Positions 7,107-13,240 of a DNA stretch of 18,593 bases are shown here, piece after piece. The translations under genes and the position numbers were made by a program. The notes beneath the pieces are model-generated. The model was not told where the DNA came from and ran no database searches. It saw only the letters and a program-made list of their open reading frames with translations. Origin of the DNA: an uncultured Caulobacter sp. (GTDB lineage Bacteria; Pseudomonadota; Alphaproteobacteria; Caulobacterales; Caulobacteraceae); NCBI GenBank assembly GCA_937925635.1, contig CALALX010000051.1, positions 1 to 18,593 of the forward strand, in the 5' to 3' direction. How positions within the stretch are numbered: position 1 is the stretch's first letter; every line of letters begins with the position of its first letter.

Positions 7107-7631
7107 ATGAGCGAATTCGGTGCGTCGGCTGCGGCGCCCTGGCGTGCGAACGTGATCAGCGATTTCGCGCGCTCCGAACTGTTCGACCGCACCTTCCAGG
7201 AGGGTATGGACCTGGTCGAGGAGACCGCGGCCTACCTCGACGGCGGCGGTCGGCAGGATTCCAAGCTCCTGTCCCGCAGCGCCGCCCTGGCCTACGCCTC
7301 GGAAAGCATGCGCCTGACTACCCGCCTGATGCGCGTCGCGTCCTGGCTGCTGGTGCAGCGCGCCGTCCGCGAGGGCGACATGGATCCGGCCGCCGCCTGC
7401 GATGAACGCTATCGCGTCGACCAGGAAGAGATCGACTCGGCCGAGGCCGAAGCCCTGCATGATCTGCCGCTCTTCCTGCTGCAGCTGCTCGACCGCTCGG
7501 CGCGGCTCTATGACCGCGTGCGCCACCTGGACCGCCGCATGTACGTCGAGCCGGCGGCGGAGGAAGCGCCCAATCCGGTGCTCAGCCAGATGGACCGCCT
7601 GAAGGGCGCGTTCGGAGGCGTGGGGGCCTAG
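7107..7631 (+). CDS. rcdA: RcdA, regulator of CtrA degradation (DUF1465)
   Basis: 174-residue helical protein of the DUF1465/RcdA family. In Caulobacter RcdA is a dimeric adaptor that, with CpdR and PopA, delivers CtrA and other proteins to the ClpXP protease at the cell pole during the G1-S transition. The family core is plain: SELFDRTFQEGMDLVEETAAYLDGGGRQ, then SRSAALAYASESMRLTTRLMRVASWLLVQRAV, and a third helix LHDLPLFLLQLLDRSARLYDRVRHLDRRMY. The C-terminal tail (EAPNPVLSQMDRLKGAFGG) is less ordered. A GTG at 7101 is an alternative start two codons earlier; AGGGG at 7091-7095 suits it slightly better, so the start is uncertain by six bases. A sigma-54 promoter candidate lies upstream. The stop codon overlaps the stop of the convergent toxin gene. 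Confidence 0.88.
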   Translation: MSEFGASAAAPWRANVISDFARSELFDRTFQEGMDLVEETAAYLDGGGRQDSKLLSRSAALAYASESMRLTTRLMRVASWLLVQRAVREGDMDPAAACDERYRVDQEEIDSAEAEALHDLPLFLLQLLDRSARLYDRVRHLDRRMYVEPAAEEAPNPVLSQMDRLKGAFGGVGA

Positions 7632-8050
7632 AGGGCGACGACGCCGCAGCCGAGCGCTCGCGCGGAATCCGCCATGCGCGCGTCGAATGTCGCCAGATCG
7701 GCGCCCAGGCGGAGCGCAATGGCGATGTTGACGGCATCCGGCGTCCGCAGATTCAGGTCCAGCCGACGGACGAAGGCTTCGGCCGCGGACATGTCGGCGG
7801 GCGCGACCTGAACGCGCGCGGCCTGCGCGGCCGCCCAACTGTCAAACAGCGAGAATGTGGCCCGAGCTTCCGCCTCGGTCAGATCCCGTGTCCGGGTCTT
7901 TCGAGCGATGGCCGAGGCGAACTCCGCCGCGGCGAAGTCGCTCAGGACCATCACCGGGCGCGCCGCCTCGATGAACGCGTCCGCGCGCGCGCTGAAGGCG
8001 TCCCTGGTGAACAATGGAACCAGGACACTGGCGTCGGCGTAGATGTTCAA
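7628..8050 (-). CDS. PIN-domain toxin (VapC-like ribonuclease)
   Basis: 140-residue single PIN domain, the toxin half of a type II toxin-antitoxin pair. VapC toxins are Mg-dependent RNases, often cutting tRNA or rRNA. The acidic active-site set is visible: D6 in IYADASVLVP, E43 in AAEFASA, D105 in RTPDAVNIA and D123 in ATFDARMA. The start codon is TTG (CAA at 8048-8050 on plus), which places M directly before NIYADAS, the usual PIN N-terminus. It overlaps the antitoxin stop (TTGA). The rare start with a poor ribosome-binding site suggests the toxin is made at low level through translational coupling. The active site looks intact. The RNA target cannot be told. Confidence 0.85.
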   Translation of the reverse strand: MNIYADASVLVPLFTRDAFSARADAFIEAARPVMVLSDFAAAEFASAIARKTRTRDLTEAEARATFSLFDSWAAAQAARVQVAPADMSAAEAFVRRLDLNLRTPDAVNIAIALRLGADLATFDARMADSARALGCGVVAL

Positions 8051-8295
8051 AGCCAGTCTTCGTCGCGCATGCGGCTAACAAGCGCGCCCGCGTCCTCGAC
8101 GGAGGCGCGGCCGACGCGGTTCGCCTTCAGCCAGTCGAGGGATTCCTTGGTCACCCGCCTTGGCCCTGGCGACCGGGCGCGGATTTCGACAACGGGTGTG
8201 CCGTGGCGCGTAATGACGACTTCCTCGCCCGTCAGTGCGCGATCAATCAGCTCGGAGAGCTTGTTCTTGGCCTCGGCGACGCTGTAGCTCGTCAT
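8047..8295 (-). CDS. Phd/YefM-type antitoxin
   Basis: 82-residue antitoxin of the Phd/YefM fold. The N-terminal DNA-binding part reads SYSVAEAKNKLSELIDRALTGEEVVITRHGTPVVEI, the standard Phd pattern. The C-terminal region after about residue 45 (VTKESLDWLKANR...DEDWL) would wrap and neutralise the PIN toxin. The ATG at 8293-8295 lies only five bases beyond a TATAAT box, with no Shine-Dalgarno, so translation is probably leaderless. A palindrome over the promoter is the likely autoregulatory operator. It is the first gene of the two-gene operon, as usual for such modules. Confidence 0.88.
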   Translation of the reverse strand: MTSYSVAEAKNKLSELIDRALTGEEVVITRHGTPVVEIRARSPGPRRVTKESLDWLKANRVGRASVEDAGALVSRMRDEDWL

Positions 8296-8300
8296 GCTGA

Positions 8301-8330
8301 ATTATAGCCATAGGTTGGCTATTTCGTCGA
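8301..8330 (-). promoter_or_regulatory. Toxin-antitoxin promoter, leaderless
   Basis: On the minus strand TATAAT (8306 down to 8301) is a perfect -10 box. TCGACG (8330-8325) is a weak -35 at an 18-base spacer. The predicted transcription start is at or within a base or two of the antitoxin ATG, giving a leaderless message. Confidence 0.6.
8304..8322. promoter_or_regulatory. Operator palindrome of the toxin-antitoxin operon
   Basis: ATAGCCATAGGTTGGCTAT: perfect 7-bp half-sites ATAGCCA (8304-8310) and TGGCTAT (8316-8322) around a 5-base centre. It overlaps the -10 box, so binding by the Phd-type antitoxin, alone or with the toxin, would block RNA polymerase. This is the standard autoregulation of Phd/VapB modules. 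Confidence 0.65.
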
Positions 8331-8340
8331 GCCGAGGCTG

Positions 8341-8380
8341 GAATCAAAAAGGCCGGCCGCGGCGTCCGCGACCGGCCTTT
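8341..8380 (-). terminator. Rho-independent terminator of rpmE
   Basis: AAAGGCCGG (8348-8356) and CCGGCCTTT (8372-8380) form a 9-bp stem. The loop itself can pair CGCGG with CCGCG. On the minus strand the stem is followed by a T-rich run (TTTTTGATT), as expected for the rpmE transcript ending 26 bases after its stop codon. Confidence 0.85.
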
Positions 8381-8405
8381 CGATGTCGTGGAAGCGGCCT
8401 GAAGC

Positions 8406-8633
8406 CTACTTCTTGCCCGTGAAGGCGCCGAACTTGGCGTTGAAGCGCGACACGCGGCCGCCGCGGTCGAGCAGGTGGGCGTTGCCGCCGGTCCAGGCCG
8501 GGTGGGTGGACGGATCGATGTCCAGGTTCAGCGTCGCGCCTTCCTTCCCGTAGGTCGAACGCGTCTGGTAGGACTCGCCATTGGTCAGCACCACGGTGAT
8601 GAAGTGGTAGTCGGGATGGGTGTCTTGTTTCAT
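8406..8633 (-). CDS. rpmE: 50S ribosomal protein L31 (type without zinc Cys)
   Basis: 75-residue L31. Conserved features are KQDTHPDYH at the N-terminus, LDIDPSTHPAWTG in the middle and GGRVSRFNAKFG near the end. The CxxC zinc ligands of E. coli RpmE are missing, as in most alphaproteobacterial L31. The ATG at 8631-8633 was chosen over the longer open frame because KQDTHP is the true family N-terminus and the promoter lies within the longer frame. No strong Shine-Dalgarno is visible (GGA only), and the roughly 65-base leader can fold into a hairpin, so translation may be regulated. It is monocistronic, between its own promoter and terminator. Confidence 0.96.
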   Translation of the reverse strand: MKQDTHPDYHFITVVLTNGESYQTRSTYGKEGATLNLDIDPSTHPAWTGGNAHLLDRGGRVSRFNAKFGAFTGKK

Positions 8634-8644
8634 CGGGCGGTCCA

Positions 8645-8689
8645 ACCGACTTAGAGGAAATGAGTGTGACGCGCGCCGAGAAAGTCGGT
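8645..8689 (-). promoter_or_regulatory. Inverted repeat in the rpmE leader
   Basis: ACCGACTT (8645-8652) and AAGTCGGT (8682-8689) are perfect 8-bp complements separated by 29 bases. Both lie inside the predicted 5' leader of rpmE, the inner arm ending 11 bases from the start codon. It is a candidate for autogenous control by L31 or for masking the ribosome-binding region. It does not match a leader motif I know. Confidence 0.4.
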
Positions 8690-8706
8690 GCGGTCGAAGA
8701 CGCGCG

Positions 8707-8735
8707 GCTATACAGAACGGGCGCGACGAAGGCAA
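8707..8735 (-). promoter_or_regulatory. rpmE promoter
   Basis: Minus strand: TTGCCT (8735-8730), a 17-base spacer, TATAGC (8712-8707). Good housekeeping match with optimal spacing. It predicts a leader of about 65 bases and lies in the 114-bp gap between rpmE and the divergent ABC exporter, overlapping the latter's ribosome-binding site. Confidence 0.6.
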
Positions 8736-8747
8736 GGGGCCGAGCTA

Positions 8748-10598
8748 ATGACAGATACGCCCGCGAATGATCCGGTCGCCGACGGGCGTCCCGGCGCGGG
8801 GGCCGAGTTGGCGTCGAGTCTCGCCGAAGCGGCGGCCAAGCGGCCGCGCAGCCGCAACATCCGCACCCTCGGCCGCCTCGCGCCCTTCATCGCCGCCCAC
8901 TGGGGCTATGCGGCCGTCGCCATCTTCTTCCTGCTGTTCTCGACTTCGGCGACCCTGGGCCTGGCCCAGGCGGCGCGACTGGTCATCGACCGCGGCTTCG
9001 CGTCCGGCTCGCCCGAGCAGCTGAACCGCTACTTTCTCGTGGGCATGGGCGTGGTCTCGGTCCTGGCCCTGGCCACCGCCGGCCGGTTCCTGTTCATCTC
9101 CCTGCTGGGCGAGCGGGTCGTCGCCGACCTGCGCAAGGCCGTCTACCGCCACATCCTGGGCCTGGACGCCGCCTACTTCCTGAAGGTGCGCACCGGCGAG
9201 GTGCTGTCGCGCCTGACCACCGACATCACCCTGGTCGAGAGCCTGGTCGGCACCTCCGCCTCCGTGGCCCTGCGCAATCTGCTGACCATGATCGGCGCCA
9301 CCATCGCCATGTTCGCCTCCTCGCCGAAGCTGGCCCTGGCGGTGATGCTGTTGGCCCCGGTGGTGATCGCGCCGCTGTTCATCTTCGGTCGCCGGGTGCG
9401 CACCCTGTCGACCAGCGCCCAGGACCGCTTCGCCGACGCCGTCGGCTACGCCGGCGAGAGCCTCGATGCGCTGGAGACCGTGCAGGCCTTCGGCCGCGAG
9501 GGAACCGCCGACCGGCGTTTCGGCGAGACCGTCGAGGTCGCGTTCAAGGCCGCCTCGCGCCGCATCCGCGCCCGCGCGTTGATGACCATCATCGTCATCG
9601 CCCTGATCTTCGGCGGCGTGGCCTTCGTGTTGTGGCGCGCCGCGCACGGGGTGCTGGACGGCTCGATGACGGCCGGGGCCTTGGTCCAGTTCGCCATCTA
9701 CTCGATCATGGCCGCCGGCGCGGTCGGGGCCCTCGGCGAGGTGTGGGGCGACGTGCAGAAGGCGGCCGGCGCCATGCAGCGGATCGGCGAGCTGCTCGAC
9801 GCCCGGCCCGACATCGCCGCGCCGGCGCAGCCGAAGCGCCTGCCCACGCCAGCCCGCGGCGCCATCGCCTTCGAGGGCGTCACCTTCGCCTACCCCGGGC
9901 GTCCGGACCTGCCGGCCCTGCGCGGCTTCGACCTGACCGTGGAGCCGGGCGAGACCGTGGCCCTGGTCGGCCCCTCCGGCGCCGGCAAGAGCACTGTCCT
10001 GCGCCTGCTGCTGCGCTTCTACGATCCGCAGGTCGGCCGCATCCTGATGGACGGCGTCGACCTGCGCGACGCCGACCCGGCCGAGGTCCGCGCCCGGCTG
10101 GCTCTGGTCGCCCAGGATTCGGCCCTGTTCTCCGGCTCGGCGATGGAGAACATCCGCTTCGGCCGCGAGGAGGCGAGCCTGGAAGAGGTCTATGCCGCCG
10201 CCCGCGCCGCCGAGGCCGAGGGCTTCATCAAGGCGCTGCCGGAAGGCTTCGACACGCCGGTCGGCGAGCGGGCCAAGACCCTGTCCGGCGGCCAGAAGCA
10301 GCGGCTGGCCATCGCCCGCGCCCTGGTTCGCGACGCGCCGGTGCTGCTGCTCGACGAGGCGACCAGCGCGCTGGACGCCGAGAACGAGCGGCTGGTCCAG
10401 AAGGCGCTGGAAAGCGCCATGGGCGAGCGCACCACCCTGGTCATCGCCCACCGCCTGGCCACCGTCCTGCGCGCAGACCGCATCGTGGTCATGGAAGACG
10501 GCGCCGTGGTCGAGCAGGGAACCCACGCCGCCCTGGTCAAGAAGGGCGGGCTCTACGCCCGGCTGGCCCAGCTGCAGTTCGGGGTCGAGGCGGCTTGA
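8748..10598 (+). CDS. ABC exporter, fused TMD-NBD (MsbA/multidrug type)
   Basis: 616-residue half-transporter that works as a homodimer in the inner membrane. The N-terminal half (about residues 45-330) holds six hydrophobic helices of a type IV exporter domain, with EVLSRLTTDITLVESLV as the first coupling region. The nucleotide-binding domain follows: Walker A GPSGAGKST (408-416, K414), Q-loop in VAQDSALFSG, signature LSGGQKQR from 512, Walker B VLLLDE (D536, catalytic E537), D-loop SALD and switch H568. All ATPase residues are present. The cytosolic N-terminus (about 40 residues) is Ala/Asp/Arg-rich. ATG at 8748 follows AGGGG at 8 bases. The substrate is not readable from sequence; lipids, peptides and drugs are all possible. 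A palindromic repeat begins 16 bases after the stop. Confidence 0.93.
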   Translation: MTDTPANDPVADGRPGAGAELASSLAEAAAKRPRSRNIRTLGRLAPFIAAHWGYAAVAIFFLLFSTSATLGLAQAARLVIDRGFASGSPEQLNRYFLVGMGVVSVLALATAGRFLFISLLGERVVADLRKAVYRHILGLDAAYFLKVRTGEVLSRLTTDITLVESLVGTSASVALRNLLTMIGATIAMFASSPKLALAVMLLAPVVIAPLFIFGRRVRTLSTSAQDRFADAVGYAGESLDALETVQAFGREGTADRRFGETVEVAFKAASRRIRARALMTIIVIALIFGGVAFVLWRAAHGVLDGSMTAGALVQFAIYSIMAAGAVGALGEVWGDVQKAAGAMQRIGELLDARPDIAAPAQPKRLPTPARGAIAFEGVTFAYPGRPDLPALRGFDLTVEPGETVALVGPSGAGKSTVLRLLLRFYDPQVGRILMDGVDLRDADPAEVRARLALVAQDSALFSGSAMENIRFGREEASLEEVYAAARAAEAEGFIKALPEGFDTPVGERAKTLSGGQKQRLAIARALVRDAPVLLLDEATSALDAENERLVQKALESAMGERTTLVIAHRLATVLRADRIVVMEDGAVVEQGTHAALVKKGGLYARLAQLQFGVEAA

Positions 10599-10613
10599 GG
10601 GCATTCCCCTATG

Positions 10614-10724
10614 CCGCTCATCCCGCCGAATGGCGGGACCCAGATGAGGGTCGGAGCGGTCAGAATCCTGACCCCCAGTTCTGCGATCTTTGATCTGGGT
10701 CCCGGCCTTCGCCGGGATGAGCGG
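10614..10724. repeat. 111-bp mosaic palindromic repeat
   Basis: Large inverted structure between the exporter and trcR. The outer arms CCGCTCATCCC (10614-10624) and GGGATGAGCGG (10714-10724) are perfect complements. A second pair, GGGACCCAGAT (10635-10645) and ATCTGGGTCCC (10693-10703), is also perfect. Each side holds its own mini-hairpin (CCCGCC/GGCGGG and CCCGGC/GCCGGG). It looks like two oppositely oriented copies of a roughly 32-bp unit around about 47 bases, which is the layout of REP/BIME elements. It may end the exporter transcript; a degenerate half occurs at 5086-5126. Confidence 0.85.
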
Positions 10725-10748
10725 ATCAAGAGCGCAAAGCCGTCCCTA

Positions 10749-10795
10749 AACGATCGCCGTTTCCTTTGTGAACGATCGGCTTTATAGAGGGAATC
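10749..10795 (+). promoter_or_regulatory. Upstream control region of trcR
   Basis: Two direct repeats, AACGATCGCC (10749-10758) and AACGATCGGC (10771-10780), match at 9 of 10 bases and are spaced 22 bp (about two helical turns). They precede a possible -10 box TATAGA (10783-10788) without a clear -35. A GAATC (10791-10795) is a CcrM methylation site of the GANTC type, located where it could influence initiation. Confidence 0.4.
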
Positions 10796-10804
10796 CAATA
10801 CCCC

Positions 10805-10824
10805 GCCCGGCCGAAAGGCCGGGC
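10805..10824 (+). promoter_or_regulatory. GAAA-tetraloop hairpin in the trcR leader
   Basis: GCCCGGCC (10805-10812) and GGCCGGGC (10817-10824) make a perfect 8-bp GC stem closed by a GNRA-type GAAA loop. It ends 12 bases before the TGGAG ribosome-binding site and is not followed by a U tract, so it is more likely an mRNA-stabilising or regulatory hairpin than a terminator. Confidence 0.55.
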
Positions 10825-10846
10825 GCCGTCGTTTCTGGAGCACGAC

Positions 10847-11539
10847 ATGTCCGACCAAATCCTGATGCCGAAGGCGACCGCCGTTTGGCTCGTGGACAAC
10901 ACCTCGCTGACCTTCGAGCAGATCGCCGCCTTCTGCGGCCTGCACCCGCTGGAAGTCCGCGGCATCGCCGACGGCGAGGTCGCCCGTGACATCCGCGGCG
11001 CCGATCCGATCGCCAATGGCCAGCTGAACCGCGAAGAGCTGGACAAGGCCGCCGCCGACAGCAGCTACCGCATGACGGCCCAGAAGAGCCGTCACGCCGA
11101 GCTGCTGAAGCCGGTGAAGAAGGCCCCGCGCTACACCCCCGTGTCGCGCCGCCAGGACCGTCCGGACGCCATCGCCTGGTTCGTCCGCAACCACCCCGAA
11201 GTGGCCGACGCCCAGATCTCCAAGCTGCTGGGCACCACCAAGGCGACCATCGAGTCGGTGCGCGACCGCACCCACTGGAACAGCGCCAACATCAAGCCGG
11301 TCGATCCGGTGACCCTCGGCCTGACCACCCAGATCGAGCTGGACGCCGTGGTGCGCAAGGCGGCCGACAAGAAGGCCAAGGACGACCTCAAGAAGGGCAT
11401 CCTGCCGAGCGACTCGCTCAAGCCGGCCGGCGAACCCGAGCCGGAAGCCGAGTACGAGGAAGAGACCGTCGAGCGCCGCGTGTCGGACTCCGACGTGTTC
11501 GCCAACTTCTCGGACGATGACGACGGCGACGAGGACTAG
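10847..11539 (+). CDS. trcR: TrcR, DUF1013 RNA-polymerase-associated cell-cycle regulator
   Basis: 230-residue DUF1013 protein. The Caulobacter homologue TrcR is reported to track with RNA polymerase and to promote cell-cycle gene expression. The family core spans about residues 3-175: LMPKATAVWLVDNTSLTFEQIAAFCGLHPLEVRGIADGE resembles a helix-turn-helix, and a second such unit is RPDAIAWFVRNHPEVADAQISKLLGTTKATIESVRDRTHWN. The C-terminal 40 residues are strongly acidic (EPEPEAEYEEE...DDDDGDED) and probably disordered. ATG at 10847 follows CTGGAG by six bases. It is monocistronic, ending at a strong bidirectional terminator. With rcdA in the same window it makes a second cell-cycle gene, but they are not in an operon. 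Confidence 0.92.
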   Translation: MSDQILMPKATAVWLVDNTSLTFEQIAAFCGLHPLEVRGIADGEVARDIRGADPIANGQLNREELDKAAADSSYRMTAQKSRHAELLKPVKKAPRYTPVSRRQDRPDAIAWFVRNHPEVADAQISKLLGTTKATIESVRDRTHWNSANIKPVDPVTLGLTTQIELDAVVRKAADKKAKDDLKKGILPSDSLKPAGEPEPEAEYEEETVERRVSDSDVFANFSDDDDGDED

Positions 11540-11555
11540 GCTGGAAGCAATCCCC

Positions 11556-11601
11556 TACGAAAAAGGGCGCTCCGGCCTGGCCGTGAGCGCCCATTTTCGT
11601 A
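11556..11601. terminator. Bidirectional intrinsic terminator, trcR / DUF465
   Basis: GGGCGCTC (11565-11572) pairs with GAGCGCCC (11585-11592); the loop can pair further (CGGCC/GGCCG). The stem is flanked by TACGAAAA on the left and TTTTCGTA on the right, also complementary. This gives a T-rich tail in both directions, so it serves trcR (plus) and the convergent DUF465 gene (minus), whose stop codon begins at the next base. Confidence 0.9.
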
Positions 11602-11775
11602 TCAGTGGACCCGCATCCGGAGATTTTCGATTTCTTCCTTGAGGCGGAGTTTCTGTCGCTTGAGTTCCTTCAGGCGGATGTCGTCCGAAGCGGGCCTGCT
11701 CATCTCGTCCTCAATAAGCCTCTCCAGGGTCTGGTGACGGTTACCGAGTTCGCGAATACGGGCATCCAGCGCCAT
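11602..11775 (-). CDS. DUF465 (YdcH-like) small coiled-coil protein
   Basis: 57 residues, MALDARIRELGNRHQTLERLIEDEM... with the family tail IRLKELKRQKLRLKEEIENLR. The whole protein is an amphipathic helix pair, consistent with a short coiled coil. Family function is unknown. The ATG at 11773-11775 is set by a strong GAGGAGG site upstream and by the family N-terminus; the longer frame would remove that site. It stands divergent to ubiX with 136 bases between the start codons. A second DUF465 gene lies 1.2 kb away at 13006, on the other strand. Confidence 0.85.
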   Translation of the reverse strand: MALDARIRELGNRHQTLERLIEDEMSRPASDDIRLKELKRQKLRLKEEIENLRMRVH

Positions 11776-11911
11776 ACGATCGCCTCCTCTTCTAAGGGCG
11801 ATGATCAGTGAACACCTGCTTCGACGAAGAGTCAGATCACATATCCTTGCGCTTGCGGCATAAGGCGGGAAGGGTGGCTCGCGCGGTCGCGCGCACAGGT
11901 CGGAAGGAAGC

Positions 11912-12514
11912 ATGGCCTCTACCGGGCAGGACAGACTCATCGTCGGCATTTCCGGCGCCTCAGGCGCGGCCTACGGCCTGCGCGCGCTCGACGCCTGCCG
12001 CGAGCTGGGCGTCGAAAGCCACCTGATTCTCTCGCGGGCGGCGGCGCTCACCCTCAGCCAGGAAGCCGGCCTTTCGGTCGCCGACGTCAACGCCAGGGCC
12101 GATGTCGTGCACAAGGTCGGCGACGTCGGCGCGGCGGTGGCCTCCGGCTCGTTCCGCACCCTGGGCATGATCGTGGCGCCCTGCTCGGTGCGCACGATGA
12201 GCGAGGTCGCCACCGGCGTGACCTCGTCCCTGATGACCCGGGCCGCCGACGTGACGCTGAAGGAACGGCGGCCGCTGGTCCTGATGGTCCGTGAGACGCC
12301 GCTGCACCTGGGCCATCTGCGCACCATGGTCCGGCTGGCCGAGATGGGCGCGGTGGTCGCCCCGCCGATGCCGGCCTTCTACGCCAAGCCCCAGACGCTC
12401 GAGGAGATGGTCGACCAGTCCGTGGGCCGGGCGCTGGATCTGTTCGGCCTCGCCTGGCGGCCGGTGAAGCGCTGGGGCGAGGACATCGCGCCGATCGTGG
12501 GGAGCGGCCAGTGA
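11912..12514 (+). CDS. ubiX: Flavin prenyltransferase UbiX
   Basis: 200-residue UbiX/Pad1-type flavoprotein that attaches a dimethylallyl group to FMN, making the prenylated-FMN cofactor used by UbiD-type decarboxylases in ubiquinone and aromatic metabolism. The FMN-binding Rossmann start is LIVGISGASGAAYGLRAL (near residues 9-26). The conserved active region APCSVRTMSEVATGVTSSLMTRAADVTLKERRPLVLMVRETPLH is complete, as is the PAFYAKPQTLEEMVDQSVGRALDLF C-terminal segment that closes the site. ATG follows GGAAGGAAGC. Its TGA overlaps the GTG start of the next gene (GTGA), so the pair is translationally coupled. No ubiD is present in the window. Confidence 0.96.
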   Translation: MASTGQDRLIVGISGASGAAYGLRALDACRELGVESHLILSRAAALTLSQEAGLSVADVNARADVVHKVGDVGAAVASGSFRTLGMIVAPCSVRTMSEVATGVTSSLMTRAADVTLKERRPLVLMVRETPLHLGHLRTMVRLAEMGAVVAPPMPAFYAKPQTLEEMVDQSVGRALDLFGLAWRPVKRWGEDIAPIVGSGQ

Positions 12515-12957
12515 GCGATCGTCTGTGGGACTGGGCCCTGGCGGTCTACGCGCGGCCCGGCGTGCCCGAGGCGACTCTGGCGCTGCAGGACGAGCACGGC
12601 TTCAACACCGCCCTTCTGCTCTGGGCCGCCTGGGCGGGCCCTGACGCGGAGGCGCTGGCCAACGGCGTGCAGACGGCGGTGGTCTGGGACGAGACCGTCC
12701 TCTGGCCGCTGCGCAACGTGCGTCGGGCGTTGAAGGCCTCCCGCAAGCCGTTCGAGGACGCGGCCCGCGAAGGGCTGCGCGAGGACGTCAAGGCGGCCGA
12801 GCTGCGGGCCGAGCGGATCCTGATGGAGGCGCTGGAATCGCTGTGCGAGAAGGCGCCGGCGGTCGACGTTCCCGCCGCCCTGCGCCGCGCGGCGATGGCC
12901 TGGAGCGGGACGGCGCCCGGTGCGGCGCTGGACCGCCTCGCGAGCCTCTTGGCGTAG
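12511..12957 (+). CDS. TIGR02444/DUF2390 family protein
   Basis: 148 residues, helical and cytosolic. The N-terminal LWDWALAVYARPGVPEATLALQDEHGFNTALLLWAAW is the conserved block of the TIGR02444 family, whose function is not known. The middle is basic and helical (RNVRRALKASRKPFED), the C-terminus Ala/Leu-rich. It begins with GTG overlapping the ubiX stop codon, preceded by GGGGAG in the end of ubiX; that overlap makes co-regulation with ubiX likely but does not prove a role in flavin or quinone chemistry. Confidence 0.8.
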   Translation: MSDRLWDWALAVYARPGVPEATLALQDEHGFNTALLLWAAWAGPDAEALANGVQTAVVWDETVLWPLRNVRRALKASRKPFEDAAREGLREDVKAAELRAERILMEALESLCEKAPAVDVPAALRRAAMAWSGTAPGAALDRLASLLA

Positions 12958-13005
12958 CCCGCCGACCGGCGCTATGTGTCGTGTCCGACGAGGGAGCGCA
13001 GGCGT

Positions 13006-13233
13006 ATGAACGACGACGATCCGGGGCTGATCGCGTTTCCGGATGTGGAGCTGCGAGGCAAGCTGCTTGAGCTTCGGCAGCAGCATCAGGACCTGGACGC
13101 CGCCGTCGCCGCCCTGGAGGGCCAGGCCCTGCCTAATCAGCTGCAGATCGCCCGCCTCAAGAAGCAGAAGCTGGGCCTCAAGGACCAGATCACCAAGCTG
13201 GAAAGCCAGTTGACGCCCGACATCATCGCGTGA
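13006..13233 (+). CDS. DUF465 (YdcH-like) small coiled-coil protein, second copy
   Basis: 75 residues. An N-terminal lead of about 20 residues (MNDDDPGLIAFPDVELRGK) precedes the DUF465 helix pair LLELRQQHQDLDAAVAALEGQ and LQIARLKKQKLGLKDQITKLESQL. The RLKKQKLGLKDQI segment is the family signature and matches RLKELKRQKLRLKEEI in the copy at 11602-11775. Function unknown. The ATG at 13006 is preferred over an upstream alternative that lacks homology. It follows the TIGR02444 gene by 48 bases on the same strand and may be co-transcribed with ubiX. Confidence 0.83.
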   Translation: MNDDDPGLIAFPDVELRGKLLELRQQHQDLDAAVAALEGQALPNQLQIARLKKQKLGLKDQITKLESQLTPDIIA

Positions 13234-13240
13234 CCTGGCG

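Noticed and set aside
8745..10604. 619-codon minus-strand frame opposite the ABC exporter
   Set aside because: It is the shadow of a gene with complete Walker A, signature and Walker B motifs; its composition is low-complexity Gln/Gly/Asp/His.
10805..10824. trcR leader hairpin as an intrinsic terminator or riboswitch
   Set aside because: There is no U tract after the stem, no alternative pairing and no known aptamer pattern.
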